Positions 45,188 to 56,720 of a stretch of DNA of 64,000 nucleotides are shown here, in pieces (positions within the stretch are counted from its first letter, which is position 1; the number at the start of each line of letters is the position of its first letter). Source of the stretch: Pardosa pseudoannulata (taxonomy: Eukaryota; Arthropoda; Arachnida; Araneae; Lycosidae); assembly GCA_032207245.1 (NCBI GenBank), contig CM063500.1:59296973-59360972 (forward strand), written 5' to 3'. The notes under the pieces are model-generated. The model saw only the letters and a list, made by a program, of their open reading frames with translations, was not told where the DNA came from and made no database searches. Made by a program: the position numbers and the translations under genes.

Positions 45188-45643
45188 AAATTGTTTTTCT
45201 CATAAATTCTATTTCAACTACAAAACCCAGTTTAAACAAAAGAAAAAAATAGTTCGTTTAGAAACTGCATGCCACTAATTTTACTGACAAACTATCCTGA
45301 CAAGTAAGTACCCCAGTTCCTTAGCTTCACTTAATATTTATGTATTTTACAAATGTCAAACAATTAGTGCCTAAGCCATTAGATTGTTAAGGACCTTCTA
45401 ATGGGGGAGACTTATAGAGCTTGGCTTGATTCTGGTAATCAAAGGCAGGCCAAGAAGCTTAACTAGAGTTATATTTGGATGAAGGCTAATGAGCTACTTA
45501 AGCTCAGTAGAAATGAGCTAAGGGTGGCCATTGGTCTTTTGACTGGCCACTGTTGCCTGAAGCGGCACCTTAACATTATTGGCATCACGGACAGCCCAGT
45601 ATGTAGGGGGTGCCATTTGGCGGAGGAGAGGTCCTCTTTGAAA
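45188..45643 (+). repeat. tandem duplication with LINE 3' end, copy 1
   Basis: The 453-bp unit begins attgtttttctcataaattc. It holds about 200 bases of non-LINE sequence and then the LINE C-terminal coding start (RAWLDSGNQRQAKKLN, RANELLKLSRNELRVAIGLL, TGHCCLKRHLNIIGI). It stops abruptly at gcggaggagag, next to the start of copy 2. Confidence 0.85.
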
Positions 45644-46360
45644 TTGTTTTTCTCATAAATTCTATTAAAACTACAAAACCCAGTTTAAACAAAAGAAAAA
45701 AAAATAGTTCTTTTACAAACCCTGTATGCCACTAATTTTACTGACAAACTTTCCTGACAAGTAAGTACCCCAGTTCCTTAACTTCACTTAATATTTTTGT
45801 ATTTTACAAATGTCAAACAATTAGTGTCTAAGCCATTAGACTGTTAAGGACCTTCTAATGGGGAAGACTTATAGGGCTTGGATCGATTCTGGTAATCAAA
45901 GGCAGGCCAAGGAGATTAACCAGGGTTATCCCTGGATGAGGGCTAATGAGCTACTTAAGCTCAGTAGGAATGAGATAAGGGTGGCCATTGGTCTGTTGAC
46001 TGGTCACTGCTGCCTCAAGAGGCACCTTAACATTTTTGGCATCATGGACAGCCCAGTATGTAGGGGGTGCCACATGGCGGAGGAGAGTTCCTCACACATT
46101 TTGTGTGAATGCGACTAATACTGTGCCAAGAGATTTGAGTTTCTTGGATATTACTTCATTGAGCCATGAGAGCTGATCAACTTCCCGGTTAAATTGCTGC
46201 TTAGATTTATCTCAGCTATTGGTCTCTCTGAGACCTAATTGTTAATATTTCTTAACTTTATGCTGGGACTCCTTTGTTCCAGTAAATGGGAAGGGGGGTC
46301 AGTACAATAGGCCTTGGGTCGCAGTGCTGGTGCTCTTATGGGCTGCCCCACCCTAATTCT
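45644..46360 (+). mobile_element. LINE 3' end, tandem copy 2, with 3' UTR
   Basis: The copy repeats the 453-bp unit with a few differences and then continues through the zinc knuckle and 3' UTR, ending ggctgccccaccctaattc. The same 3' UTR ends the fragment at 26815-27110. Confidence 0.85.
45858..46118 (+). pseudogene. LINE ORF2 C-terminal fragment
   Basis: An 86-residue open frame reads TYRAWIDSGNQRQAKEINQG, then RANELLKLSRNEIRVAIGLL and TGHCCLKRHLNIFGIMDSPV, followed by CRGCHMAEESSSHILCECD. This is the segment following RNase H in many arthropod non-LTR retrotransposons. GQRQAK, LSR--LR---GLLTGHC--K-HL and C-x2-C ... H-LC-C (a zinc knuckle) are characteristic. The frame stops within the knuckle region, but the next frame continues (CAKRFEFLGYYFIEP). 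The reverse transcriptase and endonuclease domains are absent because the copy is 5'-truncated. Confidence 0.85.
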
Positions 46361-46439
46361 AATTCATTAGTTCACAAGCTCTCTAATACTTTTGAAGAAT
46401 GCCCTCATACTGAGAAAGTATAACACAATTCTTTAATGT

Positions 46440-46830
46440 TCAAAAGTCATTGGATGACTTGTCACACAGAACACACTCATGTTCAGTCAGACCCCTAAAA
46501 AGAGCTACTGCAGTCTCGATCGGAAAACTGGAACAGCTCTCTCTTAACCCCAAATCCATCTCTTATCCGTTACACATTGAATATCTTTTTTTAAGAGTTA
46601 CATTAACAAACAATTTAGTTGTAGGAAATGAAAGAGGGTGATTCATATGTTCATCTATCAAGGCTCCCTTTTTATATATTGTATAAATCTTTTCATTGCT
46701 CAGAATTCCATGATGGTTAGGAATCCACTGGCAAGAAATTCTCTGTGTGTGTGTCAATGCCTTAAGCAAAGGCCTACATTTTAAAATTCTTTGTACTGAT
46801 TTCTATAAAGAATCCTTTTCTTTGATGTTA
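46440..46830 (-). pseudogene. LINE RNase H fragment
   Basis: The minus frame from 46769 reads LKALTHTQRISCQWIPNHHG, then ILSNEKIYTIYKKGALIDEH and MNHPLSFPTTKLFVN. This is a LINE RNase H C-terminal half in which QWIP-HCGI-GNEKAD-LAKKGA is usual; several of those residues are replaced. After a stop it continues ESCSSFPIETAVALFRGLTE and HECVLCDKSSNDF. The family equivalent is R-TAVA-FRL-TGHD followed by C--C, so part of the loop is deleted. It is a second LINE family, distinct from the 45858 copy, and lies in the opposite orientation. It is defective and 5'- and 3'-truncated. Confidence 0.7.
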
Positions 46831-46833
46831 ACC

Positions 46834-46858
46834 TTTTCGGGTCTGACGTCGTTCTTAT
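46834..46858. mobile_element. TTAA-family terminal motif
   Basis: TTAACCTTTTCGGGTCTGAC followed by gtcg is the reverse of the motifs at 4205-4472. It is probably one end of a TTAA-targeting element; the partner end was not found. Confidence 0.35.
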
Positions 46859-46859
46859 A

Positions 46860-48099
46860 AGTTCATCAAAGACAGACACATCCATTTCTCTTTATATGTG
46901 TTTTGTTAAATTGTTGGAATAAATAATTAATAAAATCATTTAAATTTTGGTAGATTGTGTCTATTCCTTCCCACAGGTTTATACTGAACTTGTTTGCTTA
47001 GCTATGTATTGTCTTTTAAAATGTAATTTTTCATTCTATGTACATACACGCGCAAAGCAAATGAAATCACTATTGGTAGATATGTAATATCTCTACAGAA
47101 TGGTAGTCAAAATACAAAATGTTTACATTTTCACAAAGAAGTAGGGGGTCATGTTTCCCACCTTTAATTCATGCAATCATTTTTAATAATTATGGTAAAA
47201 TATTTTTTAAATTAAATTTCTGCCATGCTTGAAAAAATCAAAATTAGTTTCTATACAGCTGTTTATTTCACAAAATTATTGTACATAAATGTTTACTTTT
47301 GTATCAGGATAAACATAACTTTTTATTGTGCCTTTTTATAAATGATTTAGTAATTTTAATCTCTCAGAATCTTTGAAATAGTCTGTAATTACTGCTGTAA
47401 AGATTGTATTCTTCCTCACCATCTATAAATAAATCAATGAATAGAGTTCTGTGATACCTTAAAAGTTCAAATAATTTCCACTCTGGAAAACATGTTGAAT
47501 CAATTTTTACCATTAGCTATGTCTATATTGAACAAAGTAGCGATTCTTTACCTAGATCCATTTTTTACTCTCTTCTATATGTAGTATAGTGAAAGTATTC
47601 TAATCTTAAGAAAAAAAATATATTTCTCTATGAGTTTGAAAATACCATTATGGAAACATATCAGTAAGTAAACATGATAAAAAGTATGTTTTGACTCTGA
47701 AACTAAATTTTAAATACATATATTATAGCAAAATTATTTTTCTATCATCTTTAGTGTTGCTTCCGGCTCACCCGCTACTCACCATAATGATTTTGGGGAA
47801 AAGTCCATCCTTATTTAAGTTTACAAAAATAATATGTTAGTGTTTTTAAAAGGCATAATATTAATGTGATAGTGTTTATATGTTTAGTAGAAACAAGAAC
47901 AAAAATATGACTAATGAAAATAGTTATTTCTGAGTGTATGAGAAAGCCAAGAGAATGCTACTCTTATTTTTTATGTTTGTGACACATTGTATATGTAATT
48001 CATGTAAAGTTTAGAAGTGCTGTAGGTAAGTTAGGTGATATGTAATTACAACATTCTAACAATTAAATAATCATAGTATGCTAATGTTAATATATTTAT
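46860..48099. other. AT-rich stretch, nothing recognised
   Basis: About 1.2 kb without a supported feature. A less AT-rich patch (gcttccggctcacccgctac) near 47760 is unexplained. Confidence 0.55.
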
Positions 48100-48191
48100 A
48101 TATTACAGGCTTGCAATTCCGTCACTTTTCTCACTTTTTTTTACAATTGATCACTTTTTTAAGAAAACAGTCACTTTTTTCATGGTGTATC

Positions 48192-48446
48192 ATGGGGTCT
48201 GACAATGTACTGAACCGTATTTCATTATTAGCACAAGCGCTACGATCACTCGATACGACCAAATCGAAACCTTCTGTATTATTTTGCATGCACAACCTAT
48301 TAGCATGTGCAGCTCTCGAAGGTTGGCAAATGACCTTCAGTAAGTACATTATTAAATCATTGATTGGACAGCTACTGTTACCATCCAAGGTCCAAGTACC
48401 ATCACCCCGTGGGGCTGTTTCGGACCCTCCTTGGATTTCCAGTTCT
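48192..48446 (+). other. coding-like insert of unknown origin inside element A
   Basis: Copies 2 and 3 of element A pass directly from catggtatcac to ttgttgttgaa, whereas copy 1 has about 255 bases between these points. The insert is clearly richer in G+C than its flanks. It is open in one plus frame, which contains SLLAQALRSLDTTKSKPSVL, then FCMHNLLACAALEGWQMTFS and IIKSLIGQLLLPSK. The frame has regularly spaced hydrophobic residues as in helical-repeat proteins. The minus strand is also open for 85 residues, so the coding strand is not proven. I do not recognise the protein. It could be a captured host exon or part of an ancestral transposase lost from the other copies. Confidence 0.5.
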
Positions 48447-49010
48447 TCCTGTTGTTGAATAAAGAAAATCTGAATTGATAAGAAATTATTTTAATAAAAG
48501 ACCAAAAATGTGATGCTCTAATCTTATTTTTCTTATTAAAATGTAATTAGTCATATGGTTTCCAGAATTAAGTGATTTTAAAAAGTCATAAAGAAGTTCA
48601 TGAAATGTACATTTAATACATTAAAGTAACTTACGTCAAAGCACACATTTTTCTTTTTCTTTTACTTCACAATTTTTGTTTAGATACTCTAATCTAGCTA
48701 TGTACATATTTCAAAACATCATTAATATATGCAGAAAATTGTGATTATAAAATTAATGTATTGTATGTATTCATATCTAATTTATAGATTTTCTAGAATG
48801 AGAACAATGTTTAGTTTGATAAATAAAATTTTTAACCTTTTTGTATTTGACACTAAAATCATGTCTTGCATGAATCATTTGATTTCAAGTTAAAATAAAT
48901 AGAAAAATCTTAATAATAGCATTTGTAATCAAGTGGAGAAAAAAAATCACTTTTTTTTTCAATGTTTAGTCACTTTTTAGTTATTCTGTATTTTTTGTCA
49001 CTATTGTCAC

Positions 49011-49712
49011 CAGGGTTAAAAAAAAAAAAATTCTAAATACTAATTTTAATTGTTGTTTTTAATTTTTTTTTGCAACATAAATAGAATAGTTTGTTATAAG
49101 AAGTAACATCTTATGTATCTAGTATATTCTACACTCTGATTACCTAAAATTAAATACATAAATTTTAATCTAAATGCATTCCATTACTTTGTAATTGGAT
49201 AGTGCAAACTAAATAATATGTAAATTTAAAGAACAAATTAAATATTCTTTTAATGCTAACTATTTATTTAAAAAAACAAGAAATCACTATTTTTTTTTAG
49301 GCAACGAATTATGGATGTTTCAATAAAAACACTAGCTTTGATGCATTATCCACTCCTAATTGGTTATGAAGGGTAGAACAAACAATATCAAAAGAAGAAA
49401 ACTGTCTTTCCATTCCAGCAGATGAAGCCACAGCTGTTGTTATTATAGACAAACTGGATTTCAAGTTCTGTAATACTCTCTTTACCTCCCATTACATAAA
49501 ATGAATTCCACCTGTCATAATCCATAAATGTACTACCCCTGCTACATACTTTCCGATAACAACCCCTAAATTCTTGGAAAGCACATACTATCTATTTACA
49601 CTTATTTACTTATTGGTATTTCTGTGCTGACTGGTTCCCACTTCTCCTGTGTTTGGAATATAGGTTTTAAAAGAAGTGTTAAAAAAAAAAAAAGATTTAA
49701 ATCAATGATATT

Positions 49713-49751
<39 letters not shown>

Positions 49752-49770
49752 TTAAATCATGCCAACACTG
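49011..49770 (-). mobile_element. hAT-type element B nested in element A
   Basis: The ends are CAGGGTTAAAA and ATCATGCCAACACTG. The flanks ATTGTCAC (49003-49010) and CTTGTCAC (49771-49778) agree at seven of eight bases, fitting a hAT 8-bp duplication. Subterminal AAAATC / GATTTAAATC blocks are typical of it. The left part matches the element beginning at 63681. A long A run occupies about 49718-49746. Confidence 0.75.
49309..49450 (-). pseudogene. hAT transposase C-terminal remnant (element B)
   Basis: The minus frame reads TTAVASSAGMERQFSSFDIV, then CSTLHNQLGVDNASKLVFLL and KHP before a stop at 49309-49311. It matches the hAT dimerisation domain of the type ASSAAVERSFS-F-FI-SKLRNRLGVEKA-KLVFI. 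Some sequence upstream (to about 49590) may be the remainder of the transposase, but the frame breaks. The nested element is thus an internally deleted hAT, not a purely sequence-less MITE. This hAT family differs from the ones at 23900 and 37830. Confidence 0.75.
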
Positions 49771-49817
49771 CTTGTCACCTTTTTAAAAGTACCTCAGCAG
49801 TTGCAAGCCTGATATTA

Positions 49818-52228
49818 GAATTAGCTTTTTTCAATACCTAGATTAAAATCTGGCAAGGAAGCCTTACATAAAATTTAATTTGTACAAGAGGCCCTACAAT
49901 ATAAAAACAATTTATATTAAATCCTTGAGATCAACCTAAGAAAAACAACAATAAAACAGATTTGTATAAGACTTCCACTAAATGTCTGAAATGTCTTCAA
50001 TTTTAAAATTTCAAAGACTTATTGATAATTTTCTTAAAAACACTTCCTTAAAATTCTGTGTTTATTGCATAAGTATAGCTTTGATTCTTTTGTTAGCATC
50101 TAATAAAACAGAATACACTTGATAAAGATAATAATACCACAAACCATAACAATGAAAAATATATAAACAATAAAATAAAACACTGCCATTTTATTAAAAA
50201 TTAAAACATTTTAATAATTATTCTAAAGTTTTCTTTAGTGACAATTTCACCAGGAAATAATCTAGTTACTTGCTACATCTGATGGCTCAGTAAATACAAT
50301 ATATACAGACATGTCAGTAATTTAAAAAAAAAATTGCAAAAATCCTTTTGAAAATCATAAAAACATAAAATAATAAAAATAAAATATTTTACAATTTGAG
50401 ATCAATTATTTCGATAGCTCATTTTTTATTAACATTAAATTACATAAATAAGGTATTTATTACATACAAAGATACAATAATAATAATAATAAAACTACTA
50501 ATGAAAACATGTATTATCTAACACTACACACTAAAGCACATAACAAATTCAACAGATTAAAATAAAATGGTTAAAACAGTCTATCATGCTATAAAAATGA
50601 ATTTAAAAGCCATTATAAAATAGAAAAAGGAAAATCTGAGTACTTTGATACACTGACAATAAAGGTTGTAATCGAGAAAATATCAATTAATAGAAAAAAC
50701 ATATAATATAGAACTCAGAGAAAGCTCTTTAAAATTCAAAATTATTTTAATTACGAATATAACAAAAAATGAATTTTAAATTTTATCATCTTCATTAAGA
50801 AAAGGTCATTTAATGTTAATAGAATATAATTAAAAAGTTGAAGTTTTCTTTCCAATCTAATTATTACCAAATAAATTTTACATACTCCAGTTTCCACTTT
50901 GAAAATAACACATATGACATTAACAATAACAATCTTTTTAAATGCAAAATTAAGAAAATAGGAAATAAAGATACTTTTATATATTAAAAACCTTCATCAA
51001 TGATAACGCAAATGGTGATACTATAATAACATAATAACTGAAAAATACTTCAGAAAATATAGGATATTTAAGAAAATTATAATTTAATAAATTAAAATTA
51101 AAATTTTAATAAATTGATATTTAATAATATTAATTTTTAAATATTATTAAATATAAATTTATTAAAAATTCATAAATTTATATTTAATAATATTTAAAAA
51201 TTATCTGTTTTTAAAGTACAGAATAGCTCCTTGCAAATGATAATAGAAAATAAAAATAATAACAGGAAAATCTCAACTTCATTTCTTAACTCTTGCTTGC
51301 TGAATTATAATTTAAACCAGGAAAGAAAACTAAAAAAAAAAAAAAAAAACACCTACTTAAAATTTTATTTTTGACTAGTTTCTACTAAGTAATTATATGT
51401 GCATAATGCCATTCATAGAAAAAGTTATGTACCAGATAATGTACCAGATATAATGTACCAGATCTGACATCTATTAAGTCACAAGTACTCTAATATAAAA
51501 TAAGCTCTGGTTGAACTCAATGCAAATGTGTGATTTCAATTTTCACATGCTAAAATTTGACATATAGCTTATATTTATAATAGCTTATATTTATAACTAT
51601 ATAATATATAATAGCTTATATTTATAACTTTATTAAAAATTGCAAAAAAATAATAGTGTTCATTAATTGGACTGAATAGAATAGAAAACTAGAGACAATA
51701 TAAAATGTATAAAGTATATAAAGATATACTGTTAGCATGCACTTTTAAAAACTGGTTTAAAAATAACTATGTACATGTTGCTAAACGAGAATAAGCCATT
51801 CATTCTTATACAAATAATGAGATGCTTTATTCAGATTTATGGAGACAGACCATCAATGAAACCTAAAATAAAAAATTAAAAATAAATCCACTTATAAGAT
51901 GCACAAATACATAAAATTCACTAAAAGCACTGATTATCAAATAACTGTACTAGTAACTTTTTTCAATATTAGAAGATATTGACAGTGAAGACTCATCAGT
52001 AAATGAGGATTTTGGTGTAAAAGAATGACACTGAATCTCAATATAAATGGAAGAAGAATGTGGTGTAAATTTGGAAATGGGAAAAGGTGTTTAGGAGATC
52101 AAAGATGAAAATTACATTCATTTTTTACTCCTCCAATGAATTTAACCTCTATGGGAATCTTTAAAGAAAATATTTCCATAGAAATTGCCAGAAACTGCTG
52201 CACTTTATGACTTCACAAAGTATCATGG
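49818..52228. other. very AT-rich stretch, nothing recognised
   Basis: About 2.4 kb of AT-rich sequence. Local repeats of ataatatttaa/atataaattta occur at 51060-51200, a tripled taatgtaccaga at 51430-51465 and a repeated tagcttatatttataa at 51560-51630. No gene is supported. Confidence 0.6.
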
Positions 52229-52290
52229 TTGAGCGATTTAAATCAGTTGATTTAAAAAAAAATAAATAAATAAAACTGATTTAAATGAAT
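52229..52290. mobile_element. element B-like end fragment
   Basis: GCGATTTAAATCAGTTG ... ACTGATTTAAATGAATT resembles the GATTTAAATC subterminal sequence of element B. The flanks show no convincing duplication. Confidence 0.4.
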
Positions 52291-52910
52291 TTTTAAAAGA
52301 AAGCTGTTAGTAATAAGCACAATAAAAATATATTGACAACCCAGAGTTGCTCCCAGATGGTTTCAGGAGGTTGCTGCACCCCGTTGTCTTTGTATTATTA
52401 AAATAGCACCCTACCCGCTATTCATTTCTTCTCCCCTATCTCTTTCTTATCTCTCAGTCAAATGTTGTTTTTGTTTTTTGTATTAAAAAATTACTCGCAC
52501 AGTAAAAATTTCATTATCATACCTTGAAAAGAATGCCCCGACTTTTTAAATACTAAGTGTGTCTAAAAAATAAAAACAAACACATCCAAAAATTTAATAA
52601 GTATTATATCCCCCCTGCTTTTATTTAATTATTTATTTTTATGAACGTGGGAAAAATTCTGGAATTCTGAAACGAAAAAGCAGCTAAACTTCTGTTTATT
52701 TATAAATCATTTAACATTTAACCACTGTCACAAAATAAAAAGTTGGTTGTAAAATTTTCATAAAAAAATAAAAATTATTGTGATTACTTAGCCCTTAGTC
52801 TACCCTCATCTTTCTAATAATTCTATGGTTGAAGGAGTAAAATGTATAAATTAACATGATGCATCCTTTATTTAAATTATGATATAGATAATTAAAACAG
52901 GCAAAAATCC
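52291..52910. other. no feature recognised
   Basis: Unassigned. A patch reading cagaggttgctgcaccccgttg-like sequence near 52365-52385 is less AT-rich and may be a repeat. Confidence 0.45.
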
Positions 52911-52916
52911 TATATT

Positions 52917-53677
52917 CAGGGTATCTGCCAAAATAAAAATTTTCAAATCCATGACTTTTCATGACTTTCTCTGATTTAGCAGATCATTTTCCATGACTTT
53001 AAAAAGCTTTCGTTAAAGTATATATGAATAAAACTTCTGATGTACATACAAATAAAATATATGCTTTTAGAGAAATTACAGGAATTTTATCATAAAAAAA
53101 ACTATAAACTTACTTTATAAGTGTTAATAAACTCACATACATAAAAATAAATTGTTGTATCTACATACCCAAGTTTAATCATATAGCAATTTTTCAATCA
53201 AAATGTTTCAAATTTGAATTCAGGGTACTTTAGTATTATCCAGGTGACCATGAATAATAGCCAAATATAACCCTATAATGTTTATATACAATATCCCTAG
53301 AGGTAAACTTATATTTTGTGCAAAAATCTTAACTAATTTTTATTAAAAAATAATTATTATTATATTAATAAAATTTTATTCTACAATTTAAGAAAACACC
53401 AGAATAATATACATTTACCCACCCATTAATCTTTCTTGCTTTGAGTTTCCTTGGTCAACAAATTTTACTTGGCAATATGGTCAATAAAATAATACATAAA
53501 TACCAAACTCAGTAACTTCAGCCAAATGACAAGTAAAAATAGAATTAAACAATTCAATGCATTTTTTTTAATCGATAGTTTAGCGGATCCATGACTTTTA
53601 CTCATTTTACTTGAAAAATCAAGACTTTCCATGACAAACTTAATCCATTGTCTAAATCCAAGTGCACGGAAACCATG
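52917..53677 (-). mobile_element. CATGGA-rich DNA element, copy 2, 6-bp target duplication
   Basis: It runs from CAGGGTATCTGCCAAAATAA to CACGGAAACCATG with TATATT on both sides (52911-52916, 53678-53683). It is the reverse of the copy at 30394-31186 over its whole length, with small differences. Confidence 0.88.
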
Positions 53678-53901
53678 TATATTGCAAGTAATTATTTTCT
53701 ATTGATTTATGAATTATTCTTATATATTATATATATTTATTTTAGTTATGTATTTTTTTTATTTTAGATAAAAAAAGAATTAATTGATTTAGACATCTAA
53801 CTTGAACAATTTAATTTGCTTGTATCAAATATTATACTTAAATATGTTTAAATTTCAAAAATCCTATTTAAATAAAAAAAATATGATTTACATAAAAAAA
53901 A

Positions 53902-54639
53902 CAGGCTTGCAACTGCTGAGGTACTCTCAAATAGGTGAGATAAGTGACAAATAATACAGAATAAGTGACTAAATAGTGACTAAACATTAAAAAAAATAAA
54001 GCGATTTTTTTTTCTCATCTTGATTACAGATGCTATTATTAAGATTTTTCTATTTATTTTAACTCTAAATCCAATGATTCATACAAGACATGATTTCTGT
54101 GTCAAATACAAAAAAGGTTAAAAATTTTGTTTAATACAACTCAACATTGCTTTTTATTCAAGAAAATCTATAAATTAGATTTGAATACATACAATACATT
54201 AATTTTATAATCACAATTTTTTGCATATATTAATGATGTTTTGAAATATGTACATAGCTAGATTAGAGTATTTAAACAAAAATTGTGAAGAAAAAGAAAA
54301 AGAGAAATGTGTGCTTTGACGTAAATTACTTTAATGTATTAAATGTACTTTCAGTACAAATGTAGATTTCGGGAACTTCTTTACGACTTTTTAAAATCAC
54401 TAAATTCTGGAAACCATATGACTAATTACATTTTAATAAGAAAAATAAGATTAGAGCATCACATTTTTGGTCTTTTATTAAAATATTTTGTTATTAATTC
54501 AGATTTTCTTTTTTCAACAACAAGACTTTTGCTGTGATACCATGAAAAAAAGTGACTAAAAGTTACTGTTTACTTAAAAAAGTGATCAATTGTAAAAAAA
54601 GTGACTAAAGGTGAGAAAAGTGACGGAATTGCAAGCCTG
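53902..54639 (+). mobile_element. element A, copy 2
   Basis: It has intact ends CAGGCTTGCAACTGC and GGAATTGCAAGCCTG. Near both ends there are many AAGTGAC motifs (aagtgacaaataatacag, aaaagtgacggaattgc). The flanks are A runs, so the target duplication (aaaaaa) is not informative. Confidence 0.85.
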
Positions 54640-56630
54640 AAAAAAATCTGATTTTTTTTTTATTTAAAAAAAAAAAATTGCGATTTTTATTAACCCTGCA
54701 AAGTATGAAACAGATATTTTAGAATACACAGCTCAAAACTACTTAATAAAACCAGGCAGTCACAGATAGCAAATGCATGTTATTTTTAAAATACTTCAAA
54801 TTTGGTTAGGATAAATCCATAGATTCTATACAAAGCTATGAGAAGTATTCCTAGAAATTTTTTTTAAATGCTACTTTCTAAAAATCTTTGACAAAATTAT
54901 ACAACTAAATCTACAACAGGTTGTATTCCATAAGTTTCTGGTCAGAAATCTAATTTATTATATCTAGTGCCAATTGCATCCAATACATTAAAACTGATTG
55001 TAACTATCTATCAATTTAAACGTGTCTATCTCCTCACAAACTGCTGGACACAGAAGGGTGTCAAAGGTGCAGAAAAAGGGGGAATGAACCAAGGAAGTCA
55101 TTTTGTCCATTCATATTCTAATAAGCTAAAAAGATATCAATTAAAAACAGACACAAAATCCATTAAATTATGTGAAATGTCTAATTCCATTCTTGAATTG
55201 GTATTATAAAATGATTGCACTCTCATTGTTGGCCAAAATTATTTCATAATATATTTGGTGTTCTGCACAACATTTATGATTATTAAATTTTGAGTGTAAA
55301 CAAAAGTATTTATGACAGTATGTATATATGTGAGTCTTGCTTCTTGAAAACCCCTAATACAAAATATGTTTTGACCATTAAAATTCCCTTATTACAGTTA
55401 ATTAAAAACCCAAAAATAACATGGGCCATTTATTGATTACAGTTTCAATTATTTGTCATGTGCAATAACTTTCTGTTTTGGGTTATTCTGTTGTGTACAA
55501 GGCTCTGTTAAAATCAAATATGTTTAAAAGTTTAATTTTTTCTGCACTAATAGATGTAAATTTTTATTCTACATCATAACTGTTTTTAGCATTTTCATTT
55601 TCAACAACTATAAACTCATAGCGAGTTTATAGTTGTTCTATCAATTTTGTTTTTAATTTACAGTTGTCATTTATTAAAGAAAAACTTACTGTCATAGGTT
55701 TTAGTTTTAAAAATGCATTTTTCTTTAAAACTAATACAGTACAAAATATAACAGAAAACTTTTAATGCATACAAACTTGCTGTGTTCTACCTATTTTCTT
55801 TGTTTCATAGCTGTCATTTCTTAAATGACAACTTATTTATTTTCATAGGTTTCGCTATAAAACTTAATTTTTATATATTTTAAAACATTAATAAAAAGTC
55901 AATTAAGGAAACGAGGAGGAAACAAAATAGTTTTTCCACTTAATAACTGGTAACTATGAAATGTAAGTAAAAATTGATAAACACCGCTGTTTATGATTTA
56001 CAACAGAATCAATTGATTAATCCTCATAGAATTTAAAGCCTATTGTTTATTTTTTTGTTAAATGCAAAATTACTGTAAACTTACATATTTTATAGTTCAC
56101 CTTTTAATATGCTACACTTTAATCTAACTGATATCTAAGCTTAATTGAACAAGATACAATATATGTCCTCATTAAACTATTTTGCTTTTGGCAACCAAAA
56201 TGTTGGCAAATGGTAGCATAAATGCATGGGAAGGTAAAATAATCACAAAACAATGATATATAATGGTGAAAAATAAAAATTATAAAAAATTTTGGCTTTA
56301 GAAGAAATACAAAATTAAAAATAAATTTGTTTTAACATAATTTCAGAGGGGAATTAAAAAAAGTGCCGAAATTGTAAAACTTGCCATATTATGCATTTTT
56401 AAAAACAAATTTTAAAATTATAACTGCAGACTTAAATTTGTAAATTTATCATTAGATTTTCAAAAATAAGGATTTAAATAACATACACCTTATATAAGAC
56501 GATTTTTTTCAAAGTGGACAATTTAAAAATATTTTTATGTAATAAAACTTCTGGGTGATGATAGATAGAGCATGCTTCCTTCAGTATCTGAACCAATGGG
56601 TTTGGAATTCACTTTTGACTTAAAATAATT
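54640..56630. other. AT-rich stretch with one strong hairpin
   Basis: No gene is supported in 2 kb. Two diverged copies of a motif like agctgtcattt-ttaaa-gacaactta...cataggttt lie near 55665-55710 and 55810-55855. Confidence 0.55.
55603..55637. repeat. 15-bp perfect hairpin with 5-base loop
   Basis: AACAACTATAAACTC (55603-55617) pairs exactly with GAGTTTATAGTTGTT (55623-55637) around ATAGC. Neighbouring sequence does not extend the stem. Confidence 0.9.
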
Positions 56631-56631
56631 G

Positions 56632-56720
56632 GTTTAGTTTTGGAACACTAGAGTCTACTTTTATGTTATACAATGGCTAAAGACATCAGAATTTACTACC
56701 TAAAGCCAATCAAGCGCAAA
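56632..56720 (-). mobile_element. SINE fragments
   Basis: The plus strand shows ggtttagttttggaacacta and then ctacctaaagccaatc. These are the tail and an internal part of the tRNA-derived SINE family in reverse, as at 57640-57945. Confidence 0.55.

Larger units (their letters stand above)
48106..49811 (-). mobile_element. element A (AAGTGAC-rich MITE), copy 1, 6-bp target duplication
   Basis: The ends are CAGGCTTGCAATTCC (48106) and CAGTTGCAAGCCTG (49811), flanked by ATATTA on both sides (48100-48105, 49812-49817). It is in the opposite orientation to copies 2 and 3. It carries two extra segments: an unexplained coding-like insert at 48192-48446 and a nested hAT-type element at 49011-49770. 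The motif GTCACTTTT and its complement recur many times near the ends. Confidence 0.85.

Noticed and set aside
54343..54537. 64-residue plus-strand frame inside element A
   Set aside because: It lies within a non-coding MITE, and the equivalent positions in the other copies are interrupted.
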